DNA of 64,000 bases. Source: an uncultured Desulfobacterales bacterium (lineage in GTDB: Bacteria > Desulfobacterota > Desulfobulbia > Desulfobulbales > Desulfocapsaceae). Shown in pieces: positions 58,836 through 64,000 of the stretch. Under the pieces are notes generated by a model. It had not been told where the DNA came from. It worked only from the letters and a program-made list of their open reading frames with translations, and did not search any database. A program made the translations under genes and the position numbers. The DNA is taken from the NCBI GenBank assembly GCA_937915545.1, contig CALGIJ010000007.1, positions 44,246 to 108,245 on the forward strand, in the 5' to 3' direction. Positions within the stretch are counted from its first letter, which is position 1. The number at the start of each line of letters is the position of its first letter.

Positions 58836-60886
58836 GGGGCGGCGAGCAGCTGGCGCACCCTGGCGGTCAGGCTCTCGGCGGAGAAGGGCTTCTGCAGGAA
58901 GTTGACGCCATCGGCGAGGATGCCGCCGCGCTCGCCGATGTAGCCGGCGGGGTAGCCGGACATAAAGAGGCTCTTCGTCTGCGGGCGCAGGGTGTGCAGC
59001 AGCCGTTCCAATTCGCGCCCGTTCATCTCCGGCATGATGACGTCGGCGAGCAGCAGGTGCAGCGGCCCGTCGATGGCGGCTGCCAGCTGCAGAGCCTGCG
59101 ACGGGTTGGCGGCGGTATAGACCTGGTAACCCGCCTCGCCAAGTATGCGCGCCGCCAGCCGCAGAATCGCCGCCTCGTCCTCGACGATGAGGATGGTCTC
59201 GCCGCCTTCGCCCTGCGCCGTGTCCCCGAGCACCGCCTTCTTCTCTTCGTCCCCCTTGTGGCGGGGCAGATAGATGCTGAAGGTGGTGCCTTTCCCGACC
59301 TCGCTATAGACATCGATTATACCGCCATTCTGGGTGACGATGCCGTACACCGTGGAAAGCCCCAGGCCGGTGCCCTGCCCGGGGCTCTTGGTGGTGAAGA
59401 ACGGCTCGAAGATCTTGTCCTTGGTCTGGGCGTCGATGCCGCAGCCGGTGTCGCCGACCGCGAGGCGGACGTGGTCCCCGGGGCGACAGCCGGCGTGGTG
59501 ACGGCAGTACTCGTCGTCGAGGGTGCAGTTCTCCGTCTCGATGAGGATGGTGCCCCCTTGAGCGATGGCGTCACGGGCGTTGATGCACAGGTTGGCGAGC
59601 AGCTGGTCGACCTGCGAGGGGTCGAGGTGCACCGGCCAGAGGTCGTCGCCGGGCAGCCAGCGCAGCTCGAGGTCTTCGCCGATGAGGCGCTGCAGGATCT
59701 TCAGCATGCCTTCCACGGTGGCGTTGAGGTCGAGCACCTGCGGCTCCATGGTCTGCTTGCGGGCGAAGGCGAGCAGCTGCCGGGTGATGGCGGCCGAACG
59801 TCGCGCCGCGTCGAGGATCTCGCCGAGGTTGTCGTGCATTGTCGAGCCGGGGGCGGCCTGAGCCAGCGACAGCTCGGCGTAGCCGAGGATGACGCTCAGC
59901 ATATTGTTGTAATCGTGGGCGACGCCTCCGGCAAAGCGACCGATAGACTCCATCTTCTGCGCCTGGTGCAGCTGGCTCTCCAGCTCGAGGCGGTTCTTTT
60001 CGAGGCGTTTGCGTTCGGTGAGGTCGCGGACGATGGCCCACATCGCCTCGGGCTGGCCCTGCTCACCGCGCACCAGGAAGGTGCGCAGCTCAACCGGGAA
60101 GACGCGCCCCTCCTTGTCCTGATACTCCTTTTCGTAGACTTCGGAGGAGTCGTTGACGAGGACCTGCTCGGCGAGGATGCGCCGCTCGTAGTCGTGCCAT
60201 TTCTCCGGGGTTATGTCGAGGAAGGTCATGTCGCGCAACTCGCCCTTGTCATAGCCGAGCATCCGTTCGTAGGCGAGGTTGGTCTCGAGGATGCGGCCCG
60301 CCATGTCAGCCAGCACGAAGCCGTCGTCCATGCTCTCCAGCAGGCGCCGGTACTTGCTCTCGGAGACGAGCAGTGCCGCCTCGGCCTCGCGCAGGGCCTT
60401 GGTCTCCTGCTCCAGCTGCAGCATTTTCTGTTCGAGCTTACGCACCAGCCGTTCGTTATAGAGCTTGAAGATCTCCTCATCGTCGGTCTTGGGCGGTGGC
60501 GGGGTGCGGTTGCCGGTGGCGGCCGCGGCGAGCAGGTGCTGCACCGTGTCGAGCAGCACCTGCGGCTCGCAGGGCTTGACGACGAAGGCGTCGGCGCCGA
60601 CCTTGGTGGCGAAGGCCTCGTCCTGCGGGCCGGTGTACGTGGCGGTGTAGAAGATCAGCGGGATCTTTTGCAGGTGGGGGTCGGACTTGACCGTGCGGCA
60701 CAGCTCAAAGCCGTCCATGACCGGCATGAGGATGTCGCTGAGGATGAGGTCGAAATGCTCCTTTTTTAGCAGTGCCAGGGCCTCGGCACCGTCGCTGGCC
60801 GAGACCACCTGGTAGCCGCTGCCGCCGAGCAGGGCTTCGATATAGTAGCGGTTGTCGTCCTTGTCGTCGATGCTGAGAATGCGCAT
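58829..60886 (-). CDS. Hybrid histidine kinase, REC-PAS-HisKA-HATPase-REC
   Basis: A 685-residue cytoplasmic protein. The N-terminal receiver (about 1-118; LILSDILMPVMDGFE) is followed by a coiled coil and a PAS domain (about 170-295). A HisKA of the GGVAHDYNNMLSVILGY type and an HATPase (GTGLGLSTVYGI) come next, and the C-terminal receiver (about 560-685; LLLADVIMPEMNGRE) ends the protein. The kinase can thus receive and pass on phosphate. It is the third gene of a minus-strand signalling operon after the BvgS-like kinase and single receiver. Confidence 0.93.
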   Translation of the reverse strand: MRILSIDDKDDNRYYIEALLGGSGYQVVSASDGAEALALLKKEHFDLILSDILMPVMDGFELCRTVKSDPHLQKIPLIFYTATYTGPQDEAFATKVGADAFVVKPCEPQVLLDTVQHLLAAAATGNRTPPPPKTDDEEIFKLYNERLVRKLEQKMLQLEQETKALREAEAALLVSESKYRRLLESMDDGFVLADMAGRILETNLAYERMLGYDKGELRDMTFLDITPEKWHDYERRILAEQVLVNDSSEVYEKEYQDKEGRVFPVELRTFLVRGEQGQPEAMWAIVRDLTERKRLEKNRLELESQLHQAQKMESIGRFAGGVAHDYNNMLSVILGYAELSLAQAAPGSTMHDNLGEILDAARRSAAITRQLLAFARKQTMEPQVLDLNATVEGMLKILQRLIGEDLELRWLPGDDLWPVHLDPSQVDQLLANLCINARDAIAQGGTILIETENCTLDDEYCRHHAGCRPGDHVRLAVGDTGCGIDAQTKDKIFEPFFTTKSPGQGTGLGLSTVYGIVTQNGGIIDVYSEVGKGTTFSIYLPRHKGDEEKKAVLGDTAQGEGGETILIVEDEAAILRLAARILGEAGYQVYTAANPSQALQLAAAIDGPLHLLLADVIMPEMNGRELERLLHTLRPQTKSLFMSGYPAGYIGERGGILADGVNFLQKPFSAESLTARVRQLLAAPY

Positions 60887-60906
60887 GGCCGCCGGCTCCC
60901 CTCTTT

Positions 60907-61302
60907 TTATCGTTCGCCGCCGGCCTTGTCCCAGCCGGCGGGCAGATAGCTGACGATCTCCGCGACGAAGGTCTCGGGATTGATCGGTTTCTCGATATAG
61001 CCGGTGGCCCCGGCGGTGAGGATCTGCTCGCGGTCGCCGACCATGGCGTATGAGGTGACGGCGATGATCGGCACATGATAGAGTTGTGGCAGCTTCTTCA
61101 GCTCGGCGGCAACCTGGTAGCCGTTCATCTCCGGCAGCTGTATGTCGAGGAGGATGGCCAGGGGATCGCAGGACAGGGCACTGGCGATGCCGCTGCGCCC
61201 GTCTTCGGCGCCGATCACCGTAAAGCCGTGCTTCTCGAGGAGAAAGCGCATCAGGTAGAGGTTTTGCTCGTTGTCTTCGATGACCAGCAGCCTAGTGTTC
61301 AT
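60907..61302 (-). CDS. Stand-alone receiver (CheY/DivK-like) protein
   Basis: A 131-residue single-domain response regulator: acidic pocket LVIEDNEQN, phospho-acceptor Asp in AILLDIQLPEMNG, switch Thr in AVTSYAM, and Lys in IEKPI. It resembles DivK-type receivers that relay phosphate. Its ATG lies inside the end of the BvgS-like kinase gene (11-base overlap), and the REC-PAS-kinase follows 20 bases downstream. It probably links the two kinases. Confidence 0.94.
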   Translation of the reverse strand: MNTRLLVIEDNEQNLYLMRFLLEKHGFTVIGAEDGRSGIASALSCDPLAILLDIQLPEMNGYQVAAELKKLPQLYHVPIIAVTSYAMVGDREQILTAGATGYIEKPINPETFVAEIVSYLPAGWDKAGGER

Positions 61303-63358
61303 TATTCGCCTCTCTGGCCTGTCGCGGCAGGCGGATGGTAAAGGTGCTGCCCTCGCCGGGCAGGCTGTGCACGGCAATGGTGCCCCCCATCATGTCGAGG
61401 AGCTTGCGGCAGATGGAGAGCCCCAGCCCGGTGCCCTCGCGCTTGCGCGCCAGACCGCTGTCCAGCTGGTGGAAAGGTTGGAAAAGGCGGGGGAGGTCTT
61501 CGGCGGCGATGCCGATGCCGCTGTCGGCGAAGCGCAGGAGCAGCCCATCGCCGTCGCTCTCGGCCGACAGCTTCACCCAGCCTTGTTCGGTGAACTTGAT
61601 GGCGTTGTTGAGCAGGTTGATCACCACCTGCTCGACGCGCCGCTGGTCGCCGGTGATGCGGTAGTCCAGGTCGGGGAGCTCGGTGGAGAGGGTCAGCCCC
61701 TTCTTCTCGGCCAGGGGCGCCACCAGGCGGAGCGACTTCTCCAGGGAGAGGTGCAGGTCGAAGGGCTTGCATTCGAGGGACAGCTGGCCGGCCTCGATCT
61801 TGGAGATATCGAGGACGTCGTTGATCAGCGACAGCAGGTGGCGCGAGCTGGCCTGGACCATGGTCATCTGCTTGTGCTGCTCGGGGTTGAGCGGGCCAGT
61901 GAGGCCCTGCAGCATGATGCCGGTAAAGCCGATGATCGAGTTGAGCGGGGTGCGCAGCTCGTGGGACATGGTGGCGAGGAAGGCCGACTTGAGGCGGTCG
62001 GCGGCCTGGGCGCGCTCCATGGCCTGGCGCAGCTGTTCCTCCCGCTCCCGTTCGTCGCTGATATCTTCGATGATCGCCACCGCCCCCGCCAGGGGGGCTC
62101 CGGGGTCGAAGGCGCGGCAGCTGATGCGCGCCCAGAACAAGGTGCCGTCCTTGCGGATCATCTGCTGGTGGCGGCGGTGCGTCTCGCCGCGGCCCATCTG
62201 CTCGTAGACCGGGGCGCCGCCCAGCAGGTAGGACTCTTCGTCGGGGTACCAGACCCGCGTCGGCTTGCCGTCCATTTCCCCCGGCTGGTAGCCGAAGATC
62301 TCCTCGAACTTGCGGTTGCAATGTACCACAGTGCGCTGGCGCATGAGGACGATGCCGGTGCTGGCGGTTTCGAAGATCGAGGTCTGCTCGCGGTTGATCG
62401 CCTCGAGCTGGGCGGTGCGCTCGCGGATGCGTGCTTCCATCTCCTCGTTGGCCTGGCGCAGCTCGGCGGTACGCCGGTTGACCTGGCGCTTGAGGAGGAT
62501 GCTGCCGGTGAGGCTGAGGAGGAGAAAGGCGATGATGCCGCTGCCGACGACCTTGGCCCAGGTGGGCAGGGTGAAGGAGATCTCTTCGGCCATCCACCGC
62601 TTCAGCGAGGCGTAGTAGACCGACTCGCGGTCCTCCTTCATGCGCAGCAGATGGCGGTCGATGGCGTCGAGGAGGTGCTGCGGGAAATCGCGGCGGGCGG
62701 CGAAGTGCAGCTTGCTTGGGCTGAAGACCACGGCGGTGTCTTCGAGATGGTAGGTCCTGGCGTTGACGAAGCCGAAGAAGCTGTTGCTGATGGCGGCATC
62801 GGCCTCGCCGATGTTGACCATGGCGAAGGCGGTCTTGAAGTCCCTGACACCGTAAAGCTGCACCTTGATATCGAAGCTCTCGCTGAGACGGAGGAAGGAT
62901 TCCTCCTGCAGCGAGCCCTTGAGGGTGGCGATCTTCTTGCCGTCGAGGTCGAGCAGGGACTTGATGCCGCTGCCTGGTCGGGCGTAGACCTGTGACCAGG
63001 AGGAGAGCACCGGCTGGCGGTGGAAGGCGAAGACCATGGCCCGCTCGCTGCTATAGCCGACATCGGGCATGATGTCGATGGTCCGGCGCGACAGCCGCTC
63101 CAGTCCCTCTTCCCAGGTGCCGTAGACGAAGTTCAGCTGCCACCCCTCCCGCTGCGCGATGTCCTCAAGGATATCGATGAAGATGCCGCGCGGCTGGCCT
63201 TGTGCGTCGCGGAACACCTTGGGGCTGTTGTCGTAGAGGCCGATCGAGAGCACCAGCTGCTCGCCGTCTTCGGCCTGCAGGCGTGTGGGTGGGACGAGGA
63301 AGAGGAACAGGAAGGCGAGGAGCGGAACGACAAGACGGCCGACGGGGCGGGACGGCAT
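61292..63358 (-). CDS. BvgS-like sensor kinase with periplasmic SBP_bac_3 domain
   Basis: A 688-residue membrane kinase. A signal/anchor (residues 1-27) precedes a periplasmic amino-acid-binding-protein-like domain (about 32-265; LSIGLYDNSPKVFRDAQGQP). A membrane helix (about 275-297), PAS (about 335-455), HisKA (SHELRTPLNSIIGFTGIM) and HATPase (GTGLGLSICRKLLDMMGGTI) follow. There is no receiver of its own; the overlapping receiver gene fills that role. The ATG at 63358 directly precedes the signal sequence. It is divergent from gdhA. Confidence 0.92.
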   Translation of the reverse strand: MPSRPVGRLVVPLLAFLFLFLVPPTRLQAEDGEQLVLSIGLYDNSPKVFRDAQGQPRGIFIDILEDIAQREGWQLNFVYGTWEEGLERLSRRTIDIMPDVGYSSERAMVFAFHRQPVLSSWSQVYARPGSGIKSLLDLDGKKIATLKGSLQEESFLRLSESFDIKVQLYGVRDFKTAFAMVNIGEADAAISNSFFGFVNARTYHLEDTAVVFSPSKLHFAARRDFPQHLLDAIDRHLLRMKEDRESVYYASLKRWMAEEISFTLPTWAKVVGSGIIAFLLLSLTGSILLKRQVNRRTAELRQANEEMEARIRERTAQLEAINREQTSIFETASTGIVLMRQRTVVHCNRKFEEIFGYQPGEMDGKPTRVWYPDEESYLLGGAPVYEQMGRGETHRRHQQMIRKDGTLFWARISCRAFDPGAPLAGAVAIIEDISDEREREEQLRQAMERAQAADRLKSAFLATMSHELRTPLNSIIGFTGIMLQGLTGPLNPEQHKQMTMVQASSRHLLSLINDVLDISKIEAGQLSLECKPFDLHLSLEKSLRLVAPLAEKKGLTLSTELPDLDYRITGDQRRVEQVVINLLNNAIKFTEQGWVKLSAESDGDGLLLRFADSGIGIAAEDLPRLFQPFHQLDSGLARKREGTGLGLSICRKLLDMMGGTIAVHSLPGEGSTFTIRLPRQAREANNEH

Positions 63359-63574
63359 GGGGGCTCTCACGGCAGAGGGTGGCGGTGCTGGTTGCTGGCA
63401 TCCTCGGTCTGCGCTCTGCCCCTTGCTGGAGGCAGGCGGTGTCGGTGGTTGGGTAACTTTTCCGTGGTCACCCTTTCCATCATCGCCTATTTTTGCCCCA
63501 CAGGTCAAGGCGATGCAGGAAAATACCGCACTGCGTCCGGTAATTCCACGGCTCATTGGTCCTCATTCGTGACA

Positions 63575-63603
63575 CTGACAACGACGAGAATTTCTGGTAT
63601 AAC
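63575..63603 (+). promoter_or_regulatory. Sigma-70-type promoter of gdhA
   Basis: CTGACA (63575-63580), a 17-base spacer ending in TGG, and TATAAC (63598-63603) form a near-consensus promoter. The expected transcription start is near 63610, giving a leader of about 118 bases. Confidence 0.75.
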
Positions 63604-63657
63604 ATTTTTGTCGGGAGTGGCGGGGAAGGCCCGCCACTTCTGCGGGGAGAATGCAGC

Positions 63658-63693
63658 ATGAACCGACCGGGGCCGCGCGGTTGCCGGCCGTAA
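63658..63693 (+). CDS. Possible 11-residue leader peptide upstream of gdhA
   Basis: An ATG with GGGGAGAA eight bases upstream opens an 11-codon frame encoding MNRPGPRGCRP, rich in Pro, Arg and Gly, 34 bases before the gdhA start codon. It could be a translated leader affecting gdhA expression, or chance. Confidence 0.3.
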   Translation: MNRPGPRGCRP

Positions 63694-63727
63694 AGGAACC
63701 AAGAACGTCACCAGCAAGGGAGCATCC

Positions 63728-64000
63728 ATGGACACCATCAAGTTCGTCATCGACCGCGACCCGCAGGAGCGGGAATTTCATCAGGCGGTCAGCGAGGTCG
63801 TCGAGTCGATTCGCCCGGTTCTCGACAAGAACCCGCAGTACCGCCGCGAGGCCGTCCTCGAGCGCATTGTCGAGCCGGAGCGGGTCATCCTCTTTCGCGT
63901 CCCCTGGGTCGACGACCAGGGGCAGGTGCGGGTCAACCGCGGATACCGCATCCAGATGAACAGCGCCATCGGCCCCTACAAGGGCGGCCTGCGCTTCCAC
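63728..64000 (+). CDS. gdhA: Glutamate dehydrogenase, N-terminal part (truncated by window end)
   Basis: The first 91 codons of a hexameric glutamate dehydrogenase. The family N-terminus includes ERIVEPERVILFRVPWVDDQ, RVNRGYRIQMNSAIGPYKGG and LRFH, including the substrate-binding GPYKGGLRFH. The enzyme interconverts 2-oxoglutarate plus ammonium and glutamate; this subtype is usually NADP-dependent and biosynthetic. AAGGGAG precedes the ATG. It continues beyond base 64000. Confidence 0.95.
   Translation, partial: MDTIKFVIDRDPQEREFHQAVSEVVESIRPVLDKNPQYRREAVLERIVEPERVILFRVPWVDDQGQVRVNRGYRIQMNSAIGPYKGGLRFH

Larger units (their letters stand above)
63359..63727. other. 369-base divergent region holding the gdhA promoter and leader
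   Basis: No full gene. It contains the gdhA promoter (63575-63603), a 9-bp hairpin AGTGGCGGG-GAAGG-CCCGCCACT (63616-63638) at the predicted 5' end of the transcript, and a possible 11-codon leader frame (63658-63693). The part next to the kinase gene shows nothing recognisable. Confidence 0.55.

Overview
The window is GC-rich bacterial chromosome, densely packed with genes on both strands. It carries no transposase, phage gene or CRISPR array. The gene content points to an anaerobic or facultatively respiring Desulfobacterota-type bacterium (the former Deltaproteobacteria). Indicators are a selenocysteine-decoded peroxiredoxin, a periplasmic nitrate reductase operon with multihaem cytochromes and a DsrOP/Hmc-like membrane module, several TauE/SafE sulfur-anion permeases and many hybrid sensor kinases. 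I lean towards Desulfobulbales or Desulfuromonadia, but that is inference from gene content and not a phylogenetic result.

Layout. 1-6780: a truncated membrane protein, a MinD-like ATPase with a zinc-ribbon partner, a sirtuin/DUF1992/carboxylesterase operon closed by an intrinsic terminator, YqeY, a PrmA-like methyltransferase, an unknown protein and an Lrp/AsnC regulator. 7329-10698: a TauE/SafE permease split into two genes, a HEAT-repeat protein, a PEGA lipoprotein and a small HAD protein. 11092-16408: the complete branched-chain amino-acid ABC importer livKHMGF. 16466-24411: a hybrid kinase plus HD-GYP response regulator, then a heterodimeric ABC exporter pair. 24636-26589: a full-length TauE/SafE permease and a TehA/SLAC1-type channel.

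27090-33183 is a nitrate respiration operon: napD, napA, two tetrahaem cytochromes, a TAT ferredoxin and a ten-helix NrfD/DsrP-like protein. A perfect CRP/FNR-type palindrome lies upstream. An AT-rich patch follows, with an H-NS family gene (33771-34166). 34695-48649 holds mostly housekeeping genes and transporters (a sensor without a recognised output domain, EamA and UMF1 permeases, ClC channel, aroC, cupin, PflX-type radical SAM, sthA, two sugar/nucleotidyl-transferase-like genes, HDOD-GGDEF). Next come tRNA-Ser(CGA), tRNA-Val(CAC), purE and a DHA2 MFS exporter.

51499-52215 is a peroxiredoxin whose catalytic position is an in-frame TGA followed by a SECIS-like hairpin. 52414-58835 is a six-gene envelope module: K+ channel, UPF0441/YgiB lipoprotein, YgiC/YjfC ATP-grasp enzyme, DUF350 membrane protein and two paralogous SPFH proteins with triplicated N-terminal repeats. 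It converges on a phosphorelay cluster (REC-PAS-kinase-REC, single REC, BvgS-like kinase) at 58829-63358. The window ends inside glutamate dehydrogenase, which has a clear promoter and a structured leader.

The most noteworthy items are the selenocysteine peroxiredoxin with its SECIS, the unusual nap operon, the SPFH/ATP-grasp/K+ channel module, and an H-NS homologue in this genomic background.
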